Assembly: GCA_964628035.1 (NCBI GenBank)
Contig: CAZVPI010000007.1
Location: 1 to 64,000, forward strand
Origin: UBA2199 sp964628035
GTDB lineage: Bacteria > Acidobacteriota > Aminicenantia > UBA2199
Direction of reading: 5' to 3'
DNA length: 64,000 nucleotides
A program made the translations under genes and the position numbers. Below the pieces are notes generated by a model that was not told where the DNA came from, ran no database searches, and was given only the letters and a program-made list of their open reading frames with translations. This document shows, one piece after another, positions 1-8,120 of this stretch; position 1 is the first letter of the stretch, and every line of letters starts with the position of its first letter.

Positions 1-799
1 GCACACCGTTAACGAACAGGTCATACCAGCCGCCGTCAGGGAAGCCGATCTGGGCTATGCCGTCAAAAGGAAGCCGCCAGTGTATCCCCCAATCCCCGCA
101 GAACAAGCGCGCGACTTCGATGGTGAACTCTTGGTGAAACGTGGCCGGGAAGCGCATGAGCTCACTCCATTTCCCCCTGTCCTTGCCGCGCACCAGGGTG
201 TATTCCTCGAAAGGCTGGACACTGAAGTCCCATGACTTGGCTTCCAATGCCTTGCGCAGGCTTTCCTTTAACAGGCGCAGGCCGGGTCCGTCGCTCTCGT
301 TATTCTCCCGCAGAAACTCCACCGGCATGACATTGAAGTTGCCGCCCAGGAATTCCAGGTCGGAGGGGACGTTCTCCGAATACTCGCCGGCCTGGCCGGC
401 GCGCCCCGGGACGGCATGCCGCCCCAGATATTCCTCGGCGACCCAGGCGATCATTTCCCTGGACAGGGAGACATGGCGGTCGAGATCGTTGTCCCCCATG
501 GAAACCGCCAGCAGCAGGCCCAGGATGCCCTTTTTCTGCGCCAGCGGCATCTCCCCGAATTCAGCCATGGCGGCCCGGTAGGTCCCGGCGATCTTTTCCC
601 AGATGGCCAGCTCTTTTTCCGGATGATGATCGCGGCGAAAGCTGTCCAGCGTGTTCTCGAGAGGGATCGTTTCGACCTCGGCCAGGATGGCCTTGAAGGC
701 CTTGACGCGCGCGATGAAATCCGCGGCAAGCACCTCATGGATGATCGGCCCGGACATGTACTGTCTCAGGACTCCGCCGTCGCCTCCCTGTTCGCTCAT
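1..799 (-). CDS. Hypothetical protein, 3' end cut by the window edge
   Basis: A minus-strand reading frame opens with ATG at 799 (MSEQGGDGGVLRQYM...) and stays open for 266 codons to the window edge, so the C-terminus is missing. Codon use is GC-rich and regular. The visible part is soluble, with no signal peptide or membrane segment: helical N-terminal half (ENTLDSFRRDHHPEKELAIW), then a section rich in aromatic residues and beta-type sequence (SWDFSVQPFEEYTLVRG, GIHWRLPFDGIAQIGF). I do not recognise the family. It lies outside the low-GC defence block and is probably a resident gene of the left flank. Confidence 0.7.
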   Translation of the reverse strand, partial: MSEQGGDGGVLRQYMSGPIIHEVLAADFIARVKAFKAILAEVETIPLENTLDSFRRDHHPEKELAIWEKIAGTYRAAMAEFGEMPLAQKKGILGLLLAVSMGDNDLDRHVSLSREMIAWVAEEYLGRHAVPGRAGQAGEYSENVPSDLEFLGGNFNVMPVEFLRENNESDGPGLRLLKESLRKALEAKSWDFSVQPFEEYTLVRGKDRGKWSELMRFPATFHQEFTIEVARLFCGDWGIHWRLPFDGIAQIGFPDGGWYDLFVNGV

Positions 800-994
800 T
801 CTCTTGCCTTTAGTTTTTGCCCTTTCCAACCTCGCGATCATCTTATCACCCTGCCATTTTCAATGGAAGCGCTCGCATATCCTCTGGGGAAAGAGAGGCC
901 TCTGCCGCGGCCTTTGGTAAGGCTTTCTATTTTGCACACCTCATTGTTTCGTCTTCTTTTCAGGCCAGCACATCGCCCATTGCGCATTCATCCT

Positions 995-1082
995 GGAAAC
1001 ATGAGGGTCAGGTCTTGAATTGGTAGTTTTTTGTATTAAATAAAAATCTATGAATAACCCGTTAATTCAAGACCTGACCCCA
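995..1082. repeat. RAYT/REP-type repeat pair, left edge of the defence island
   Basis: GGGTCAGGTCTTGAATT occurs at 1005-1021 and its exact reverse complement at 1064-1080, a 17-bp perfect inverted repeat with a 42-bp AT-rich spacer. The longer form at 995-1020 matches 22 of 26 bases with 19922-19947 on the other side of the defence genes, in the same orientation. Repeats of this kind are typical of loci mobilised by REP-associated tyrosine (Y1) transposases. That link is inferred here from the transposase remnant beside the right-hand copies. Confidence 0.75.
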
Positions 1083-1281
1083 TTGGGGACCTGAAGTTTA
1101 TGGGGTTGGATAATTTCTCTCTTAACAGACTGTCTTTCAGTTTTTCCAATATATCTGGCGTTATTCCTTTTCCCGCCTTATATGCAAATAAATAGCATCC
1201 ACAAGCATTTTCTAATCCCGGTTTTTCGTTATTTACCTTATTCCAAAATATATTTTTCTCCATTTTCGATAAGTCTAACAT
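1048..1281 (-). pseudogene. Truncated small protein ending inside the repeat
   Basis: This 77-residue AT-rich frame begins MLDLSKMEKNIFWNKVNNEK and contains GCGCYLFAYKAGKGITP-like sequence (CGCYLFAYKAGKGITP). That stretch resembles the N-terminal part of an uncharacterised family that normally continues with a WYVG-like segment; the resemblance is from memory only. Here the expected continuation is missing, and the last residues (GSGLELTGYS) are simply a translation of the 1064-1080 repeat, so the gene looks cut off by the repeat. It lies downstream of the DUF499 gene on the same strand. It could still be a short functional ORF. Confidence 0.4.
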
Positions 1282-1360
1282 TCCATTATTCTTTTTTTAA
1301 ATGAAAATGGTCCAAAAATCTCGAATTGCACCATATTACCTCCTAAGTTAAAATGTCTTT

Positions 1361-4126
1361 CTAATTTATTATATCAATTTTCACACTTGCAGACACTCCA
1401 AGATCACCAAGAATCTGCTTGAGATCATTTTCAAATCCAACAGCTAATTGCGAATCGATTGTAACGGAGAATTGAATTCCAATTTTCAAATCAGAACCGC
1501 TTCGCAATTTAGGCAGAATTTTTGTCCCGAGACGATTCCATAACTCAGGAGGAACGTCTCCCGCAACATGAAATGTTCTCTTTCCAGCTCCAGCAGGTTG
1601 TTCTCGAGTCGTTTTTGTTTCCGCCTGAGTGGAAGGGTCAGTAGGCGTGACAGGTGATGTAATTGCAGGCTGGATTATTTCGGGAGTGGATTTGAGTTTC
1701 GCAGCTTTTGCCTTCAATAAGAGAAAAACACCAGATTCAAAGCTGACCTCGGCAGGATCGATCATTTCATTGAAAAGTAAACGATCGTATGTCCCATCTA
1801 CTTTTTGGCCGGATGCGAGACCGAAATCGCCTCTGGAGACGAATTCAACGATTTTCCCACGTAGAACAGTATCTGGATCGAACAATCGGGTCAAGGAACC
1901 ATTGAGGAAGCTTTGGCGAAGACTGGACAAAGGCCAAGCTCCGGATTCCTTCAAAGCCGGCGGCCAATTACGTTCAATGTAGTTGGCGCCGACAGACTCA
2001 TTGAGCAGAGCCTGGGATTTTAAGGCCGTGAGCACTCGTCCACAAAGAGTTTCAGAGCTGCTGGAGTGGCCGGCGCCAAGATCGATGGCTTTGAGTTTGT
2101 CGGGCTCCTGATTGTCGGCAATCACGGCGAAACGATACCCGCCCCAGACCTCATCCTTGGCAGCTTCCTCGGCTTCGGCCACCTTTGATTGCAGCTCGGC
2201 GCGATCGGAACGATCAAAATCTCCGCCTAAGGTTCCCTCGATAATCTCTTTGGCCACATGCTTCCAAGCGAGCCAAAGTTCAACCTTGGAGCGGAATTCC
2301 CGGCCGGGCTTTTTCAGACACCAAACGAGCGATCCTGGATAAAGCCGTGGTGATTTGCCTCTAAGTCTGGTCCACTCCGCGATCTGCTGCCGCAGCGACC
2401 CTCCCCCCGTCCATTCACAATCGGGATCCGCAACAACTAGGGTAAGCCTTGGGCTATCCTGGACATCGGTGCCATCCGCCGGGAAGAGAGCGATTGGAAC
2501 GCTCGCCCCGCGTTCGAACTCCTTCTTGATGATTGCGCGCATGGCCGGTTTGATCTCCGTCTCCTCGTCAAGGGATGCGCGGCGGTCGCTGACCACTTTT
2601 TTCATTGTCGGCTGATGACCGATCTTGAATCCGTCCGAACCCACCCGGCGGATGAAATAAGACTTGTCTTCCAAGGCAAACACCGCGTTGTCCACTGATG
2701 TCGTATCCACATCTGGCTCGCCGAGGGCGAAGCGCAATTCAGGCAAGTGCGCTATCTTGTCTATTTGGCCTCCAGAGGATTCAAAAAGAATCGTAGTTCC
2801 CACGCGTCGATGGATATCTTTCAATGCCCCTTTACTATCCGCGTCTAAAGCCCGGGCATGGGAATAGGCTCCGGAAATATCAGCGTCAATAGCTGCCACC
2901 AGTCGAGATTCCCCAAGCTGTCCAAGAACGATGCCGCGAAATTCGGAGATTTCAAGAGGTGCGGATCCGATGGTAATGAGTGGCTCCCGCCGCGCTTCGG
3001 TAAATCCCGTGCGATAAGCCCAGGAAATCCATTGAGCGAGCATAGCCAGCGTCCCGCGCGTCTGCTGGTATTGGGAAAGGGCCTGCCATTTGCGCTGGAA
3101 CACCGAAAGCGTTGCCGGATGGAAAGGATAGCAGGCTTCAAAACGTTTCTGGAGATACTCCCTGGCCTTGGCCTCCGTTGCGGCGCTGTCCACGGCCGTC
3201 CATTCGGCCGGCAACTGGGCGCGGCGCTCGAAGCACCAGTCGGCGTAAGCTTTGGCGACGTTTTTGCGAACGCGTTCATTGCCGATGTCCTCAAACAGGC
3301 GCCGTCGCACCACTTCGCTGATCTCGGTCTCGTCGTTGGCAATGAGGTCTTTGGCCACCCGACGCACGACCTTGGTGATCTTGTCCTGCCATTGCATGTC
3401 CCATTCGGTCATTTCGACCTGGCTGCGGGGCAGGCTGATGACCGCGGCGCTGTGCGTGGTGCCCGTAGTGGCCGAGGTGAGATTTTGAATGAATGCGTGA
3501 AATTGATCGGCCATATGCCGATGGCGGTTCAAGAAGTTCAGCACTTCGTCAAAAAGAATGAGCACCGGTCCGCCCGCCGCTTTGAAAACGCGGCCGATGG
3601 CCTCGGTGCCCGGCGGAATGGTTTTCGCAGAGGCGCCAAGTTCTTTCACGCCGTTATCGCCAGCCAGTTGCCGGGCGATATCGATCCAGGGTGTCTCCCT
3701 GCCCGGCTGTGGATCCCAGGCGTTGCCGACAAAAGCAGCCACTTTCGCCGAAGGCACGGATTTGATGCCGGCTGCCGAGATCAAATCCTCAATTCCGGAA
3801 TATTCTTTTGCTTTTTCCCCATTAGTAACAAGATGATAAAGAGCGGTTAATGTATGGGTTTTGCCACCGCCAAACTGGGTAATCAGTGTCATCACTGGAG
3901 CAGTATTCGTAGTTTCCCCGGAAAGCCGCCGCAGAACCATCCCCGCATGTTCTACAAGCGCTTTTGTAAAACAAGTTCTGGAAAAGAAAGACTTGGGCTC
4001 GCTATAATCCTTAGGGGCCGTTTTGGCCAGCACTTGCTCTAAATGGATAGCAAACTCGTCCGGATTGAACGAGCGGCCTTCCCTAACTTCCTTTCTCGGC
4101 GTAGCGACTTTATACCATGGTTCCAT
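1361..4126 (-). CDS. DUF499 P-loop ATPase of a defence system
   Basis: This 921-residue protein carries a DUF499-type ATPase module. The Walker A is QFGGGKTHTLTALYHL near residues 78-93, a Walker-B-like LILFDEVLNFL lies near 187-197, and SLPRSQVEMTEWD follows. The long C-terminal region ends in a small alpha/beta domain (KIGIQFSVTIDSQLAVGF). DUF499 proteins are regularly coded next to DUF1156 methylases in anti-phage loci and are related to the BrxC/PglY ATPases of BREX. The start is supported by GGAGG four to five bases before the ATG. It is the last intact gene of the block and follows the HEPN-like gene by 21 bp. A role as a motor or regulator of the methylase is inference. Confidence 0.85.
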   Translation of the reverse strand: MEPWYKVATPRKEVREGRSFNPDEFAIHLEQVLAKTAPKDYSEPKSFFSRTCFTKALVEHAGMVLRRLSGETTNTAPVMTLITQFGGGKTHTLTALYHLVTNGEKAKEYSGIEDLISAAGIKSVPSAKVAAFVGNAWDPQPGRETPWIDIARQLAGDNGVKELGASAKTIPPGTEAIGRVFKAAGGPVLILFDEVLNFLNRHRHMADQFHAFIQNLTSATTGTTHSAAVISLPRSQVEMTEWDMQWQDKITKVVRRVAKDLIANDETEISEVVRRRLFEDIGNERVRKNVAKAYADWCFERRAQLPAEWTAVDSAATEAKAREYLQKRFEACYPFHPATLSVFQRKWQALSQYQQTRGTLAMLAQWISWAYRTGFTEARREPLITIGSAPLEISEFRGIVLGQLGESRLVAAIDADISGAYSHARALDADSKGALKDIHRRVGTTILFESSGGQIDKIAHLPELRFALGEPDVDTTSVDNAVFALEDKSYFIRRVGSDGFKIGHQPTMKKVVSDRRASLDEETEIKPAMRAIIKKEFERGASVPIALFPADGTDVQDSPRLTLVVADPDCEWTGGGSLRQQIAEWTRLRGKSPRLYPGSLVWCLKKPGREFRSKVELWLAWKHVAKEIIEGTLGGDFDRSDRAELQSKVAEAEEAAKDEVWGGYRFAVIADNQEPDKLKAIDLGAGHSSSSETLCGRVLTALKSQALLNESVGANYIERNWPPALKESGAWPLSSLRQSFLNGSLTRLFDPDTVLRGKIVEFVSRGDFGLASGQKVDGTYDRLLFNEMIDPAEVSFESGVFLLLKAKAAKLKSTPEIIQPAITSPVTPTDPSTQAETKTTREQPAGAGKRTFHVAGDVPPELWNRLGTKILPKLRSGSDLKIGIQFSVTIDSQLAVGFENDLKQILGDLGVSASVKIDIIN

Positions 4127-4147
4127 AGTCCCTCCAAAAACTAAATC

Positions 4148-5077
4148 TCAGAAAGGCTGATCATCATCTTCTTCTTTTATATTTGACTCAGTTTCTTCTG
4201 GGTGCAATTCCAAATTCCGTTTTAATAAATATAAAATTAGTACACCTGAAAGATTCACGGTGAGTTCAGCAAGGCTCTTGGGAGGTTCACTCACATCTCG
4301 TCCTTGACCATGACCAACACCTTTTTCATAATTTCTAGCAATAGCTACACAACGAACTAGATACTCTTCAAATCCTTTTAAAAAACCGTCGTAATACTCT
4401 GGCACAATTCCACTGTCAATTAGTTTTCGCAATAACTCACCCGGTTTTGCCTTTTCAATTCCCAGTATAGCTTTAATAGTACTCTCAAATGCCAGATTCG
4501 AAGCGGTCATTGCTCCTTTATTATCGCCAGATGATAAATCGGATCTGGCTTCCTGAAATTCGGCTAGTGCTCCTTCAAAACCTTGAATAGAAAATAATTC
4601 TGCCACTTTGGAATGAATTTCGACCTCTAACCATTTCGAGTCGATTTTAATGATTCGACCTTCCATCATACGCCAATGGAGATTAGCATCCTCAAAAATT
4701 TCATTTATCTTCTGTTGATATAAGTATGGATCCCCAGGCCCATGGCTTCTCTCTTTATCTTCTTTAAGTAAATCGAAAAATATTTCTGCTGTGTCTAAAA
4801 CAAATTTAGGTATTCCATTTAGAACAAATTCCTTAATGTTATTGAGAGGTTTGAAATCAGTTTTCGAAGAATAAGCACGGAATTCGCTCCATCCATGTTC
4901 CCTAAGCAATCTCTCTGGAAGCGATTCAAAACAAATAGGTCGATCATTGAAACCATTTGTATCAAAATATGGGTCGAAATCTATAATTGAATACCAAAGC
5001 CTATTCCTGACTGTCTGGCTTAAATATGCTTGCTTTGAATCTTCGGGATGTCTTTTTGAAAATACTTTCTGAACCAT
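4148..5077 (-). CDS. AbiJ/STM4504-like protein with C-terminal HEPN (Abi-C) domain
   Basis: This 309-residue protein has an N-terminal segment (FSKRHPEDSKQAYLSQTVRN) of the kind seen in AbiJ/STM4504-like proteins. Its C-terminal helical domain, about residues 175-295, has the look of Abi-C/HEPN: AFESTIKAILG, then RNYEKGVGHGQG, then SLAELTVNLSGVLILYLL. The R...GHG segment matches the usual Abi-C pattern in which Arg and His form an RNase or nucleotidyl-target site, although the spacing is slightly longer than the textbook Rx4-6H. It sits 4 bp after the DUF1156 gene with its own GAGG site. Codon use is AT-rich, unlike the core genome. A toxin-like effector role is inferred from the fold and the neighbours. 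Confidence 0.6.
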   Translation of the reverse strand: MVQKVFSKRHPEDSKQAYLSQTVRNRLWYSIIDFDPYFDTNGFNDRPICFESLPERLLREHGWSEFRAYSSKTDFKPLNNIKEFVLNGIPKFVLDTAEIFFDLLKEDKERSHGPGDPYLYQQKINEIFEDANLHWRMMEGRIIKIDSKWLEVEIHSKVAELFSIQGFEGALAEFQEARSDLSSGDNKGAMTASNLAFESTIKAILGIEKAKPGELLRKLIDSGIVPEYYDGFLKGFEEYLVRCVAIARNYEKGVGHGQGRDVSEPPKSLAELTVNLSGVLILYLLKRNLELHPEETESNIKEEDDDQPF

Positions 5078-5081
5078 ATTT

Positions 5082-8063
5082 TTACCTCGGAACTGCTAAC
5101 AGCATTGCATCAAGTAAACGCTTCTCCTCACTGCCTAACGGATAAAGAGCAGAAAGGGAATTTGCCAAGCGCAAGAAATCAGAACCACGATCCTGCTCGG
5201 CTTTGATCAACATGCGCAATGCATTCGCCTGCCCGCCCGCTTGAAGTAGCATCGCTGCATGAACACGATCCAATGTGGTTGCTCCGACTTGGGAAACAGA
5301 TTCGGCAGGCAGATCAAGTTTGATCCGTCCACGTTTCTGCCCCAGAAACTTCGGAGCTGATTTTTGCTCCAATTCGGGAAACAGTCGAAGTTGGACAGGC
5401 TGCGTTGGATCTTCTTCGATCCAGTCAGCAGCTACTTTGGCTCCATCTTCGCCAAAAAGTTGCTTGGCACGCTCGGAAACGGCCATGAGCCATACGACGC
5501 CCTTCTTTGTCTCAATTATTCGATTTTCCCACTTCGGGAGTTCAATGCCCAGAGGTTGGGCGAAGCGACGGACAACGTCATAAACCAAGCTAAAACCTTT
5601 AGTTTTAATCTTTGACGAATCACTTTCATCATCATCGTCATCATTATAGTTAGTATCATCAACATCATCACTATTTCCATTCGTACTCTGCAAGGTCCAA
5701 AGAAAGAGAGCGGTTAACCGGGCATCTTCTTCCAAAGAGCCAGCAGCGCCATTTCTTGCCTTGGCTTCCGCGGTTCCCAAAACCTGTTCAAGGGCTTGAC
5801 GGCCAACAACTTCCCATACCTTTTCCAAGTATTCGGCGAGCTTCACTTCACTGCCATCAGCGGTCTCAACCTTTCGATAGCGACTGAATATCTCCAAAGC
5901 CGGGCCAATACAGGCAAAAACCAGATCTGCTCCACGAATACCTTCGCCCTGAAGCCGTTCCATCCAGTCGCCGACCCGGTTTGGCAACTCCTTCAAAACA
6001 TCTCCCCAATCACCAACTGGTGCATCCTCTGGACGTGGACGACAAATAAGATGAACACTAGTAGCGAGAGCAGCGGAATCCATCGCCCGAAGACGGCTGC
6101 CAGATTCAGTTGCTATTGGCCAAGAACCGGTGATGACCAACCCCCCTGAAATCAAACCTGAAAGGAGAGCTTCCCAACCTTCAGTAGTCTTGTGGGCGAA
6201 GACAACACTTCCGATGCCATCAGCCCGCAAAACTCGGCAGCCTTCCGCAAAGGCTTTCCCCATAGTGGACTCAAAAAACAATCGGTCTTTTGGCCGTCCA
6301 TCAACTACCTTGGTTTCATCCTGGACAGCTTCACGCTGCTTTGGAGATAATGTATTTGAAGGATCAAACGGATCCTGCAAGAAAGAATTTCTAGGCAGAC
6401 TGCGTTTTGTCCATACTAGGAAAAAATCAGACAAATCAGAATAAGGGATGGCATCGTAGTATGGAGGATCAGTGAAAAACACCGATGCGGAATCGGTTGG
6501 CAATGGTGACTCACAAGCATCAGCCTGATGGACCTGAGCTGGACGAAGTTTGACTTGGGTCAAAGCTTGAACTACCTTCACAATCCAAGTGAGTTCTTCT
6601 TCCCATCCGCCACTCGCACCTGCAAAAGGCTGAGCTTCACACCAATCCCATATAATTGGTAATGCTGGCCGAGAAAAAGTGTGCCCACCCATATATTCTG
6701 CTGTGGGCTTCCAACCACACATACTGGTTGCTTTATCAGCTAATTTTTCAAGGACAAACGTAAGTAGTTCCTTAATTGAATCTTGTTTTGATTCTCTGAT
6801 ATGATCAAGTAAGCATAAGAGCATTATCTTTTGCCTTGCCGTGAAGAGGTCTCCCCAGTGAAGCATACCATAACGTTGCACCCGGAAGCCGAGTGTTCCA
6901 ATCGGCGGTAATGGCTCATCCGGAACCGGAGAAAGACCTATCTTTCCACCAAATTCCCACTTTTTGAAAATCATTTTAAGATGGTTATGTGCTTTCCATA
7001 TAGATTGATAGTCTCGTTCACTCGGGAGTCGGTAGTTACGCCCTTGAATACCTTGCTCAAGCGAGACAATTACAAACATCATCGCTCCACCAGTTCGGTT
7101 TCCCTTGCCGTCGAATATCACATCTGCACCGCCATGTTGCTCAGCTAATTGAGCACGAACTCGCTCTGGCGGTAAGACCATCCCGCAGCAAAGACATGTA
7201 GCCCTTGCACGTGCAACTGTTCCACTGGATACATCCTTCTCATTTTTAGGTTCAAATATTTCGAACTCCACTCGTGGCAACCCGTTCTTCGGTCGAATGA
7301 CTTTGTACCTTAGCGCACGTTTCCTATTCGATTTATTACAAAGCCAGAATGAACGCATTAGTGGAATCTCAGCTCCACAGTTGGAAGATTCACACTTTAC
7401 TGTGCGTGCCCAGAGATATGCAATGGGTGTCGCGCCGTCCGGATCTTTGGGGTAAAACTCAGCTAGTTCTTTCTCTGCCCTATTTTTTATTTCTTTGCCA
7501 ACTCGGAGAAGATCATCGGGTAGCTCTGGGCCATGCCGGGGAATGCTTTCTAGCATAACTTTAAGAATGAGACAGGCCACTGGATTAAGGTCACTTGCGA
7601 ACGCATCGCACGCCAAACGCAGGGCCTCTAATGGAATCGATCCACCTCCAGCAAAAGGGTCCACAATTAGCGGCGTCTCATCGGGATGGGCGGCTTTCAC
7701 CAACCCACGTCCGACCTCAATAAAAACAGGGTCAGCTGCCATATCCCAATTGGCAAAATCGCCAATGAATTTAAGCAAAGCTTTTCGAAGATCTTCATCT
7801 TTGGATCCAATTTTTCCAATCAGAGGAGGAAGAAGTTTCCGCGCCTTTTCTTTAAAATCATTTGGGCAAAGGCAATCAACTGGATCAGGCAAAAGAAGCG
7901 CCAATAACATTGCCCGGCAAGCTGCAAGTGGCCGCCGCGCCCACCAGAGATGAAGTGTTGACGGATGCCCGTGGCGAATAGATTTTTCTCGAGCGGAGTG
8001 CTTTGAGACTAATGCAATCGGGAAATCGACTTCGGCCAGGCGCTTACAGTCCTTGGGTATCAT
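5082..8063 (-). CDS. DUF1156-family DNA methylase (anti-phage associated)
   Basis: This 993-residue protein starts with the DUF1156 signature (ALVSKHSAREKSIRHGHPST, HLWWARRPLAACRAML). It has the SAM-binding motif VDPFAGGG near 144-151 and the amino-methyltransferase motif DPPYYDAIPYSD near 530. Two cysteine pairs between them (CESSNCG, CLCCG) may bind zinc. DUF1156 enzymes are predicted N6-adenine or N4-cytosine DNA methylases found with DUF499 ATPases in phage-defence loci. Residues of about 792-816 form a low-complexity Asp/Asn/Ser run that interrupts the C-terminal region. It follows herA by 57 bp and precedes the HEPN-like gene by 4 bp. Its role as the self-marking enzyme is inferred from the family. 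Confidence 0.88.
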   Translation of the reverse strand: MIPKDCKRLAEVDFPIALVSKHSAREKSIRHGHPSTLHLWWARRPLAACRAMLLALLLPDPVDCLCPNDFKEKARKLLPPLIGKIGSKDEDLRKALLKFIGDFANWDMAADPVFIEVGRGLVKAAHPDETPLIVDPFAGGGSIPLEALRLACDAFASDLNPVACLILKVMLESIPRHGPELPDDLLRVGKEIKNRAEKELAEFYPKDPDGATPIAYLWARTVKCESSNCGAEIPLMRSFWLCNKSNRKRALRYKVIRPKNGLPRVEFEIFEPKNEKDVSSGTVARARATCLCCGMVLPPERVRAQLAEQHGGADVIFDGKGNRTGGAMMFVIVSLEQGIQGRNYRLPSERDYQSIWKAHNHLKMIFKKWEFGGKIGLSPVPDEPLPPIGTLGFRVQRYGMLHWGDLFTARQKIMLLCLLDHIRESKQDSIKELLTFVLEKLADKATSMCGWKPTAEYMGGHTFSRPALPIIWDWCEAQPFAGASGGWEEELTWIVKVVQALTQVKLRPAQVHQADACESPLPTDSASVFFTDPPYYDAIPYSDLSDFFLVWTKRSLPRNSFLQDPFDPSNTLSPKQREAVQDETKVVDGRPKDRLFFESTMGKAFAEGCRVLRADGIGSVVFAHKTTEGWEALLSGLISGGLVITGSWPIATESGSRLRAMDSAALATSVHLICRPRPEDAPVGDWGDVLKELPNRVGDWMERLQGEGIRGADLVFACIGPALEIFSRYRKVETADGSEVKLAEYLEKVWEVVGRQALEQVLGTAEAKARNGAAGSLEEDARLTALFLWTLQSTNGNSDDVDDTNYNDDDDDESDSSKIKTKGFSLVYDVVRRFAQPLGIELPKWENRIIETKKGVVWLMAVSERAKQLFGEDGAKVAADWIEEDPTQPVQLRLFPELEQKSAPKFLGQKRGRIKLDLPAESVSQVGATTLDRVHAAMLLQAGGQANALRMLIKAEQDRGSDFLRLANSLSALYPLGSEEKRLLDAMLLAVPR

Positions 8064-8120
8064 TCAGCTGTTCTCATAATTTCTAATGTGTCCTTATTCA
8101 TGTCTATAGCCTTTCATTAT

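Noticed and set aside
1361..8063. Canonical BREX system
   Set aside because: DUF499 is related to BrxC/PglY, but there is no PglZ, BrxL, BrxA or PglX-type gene in the window.
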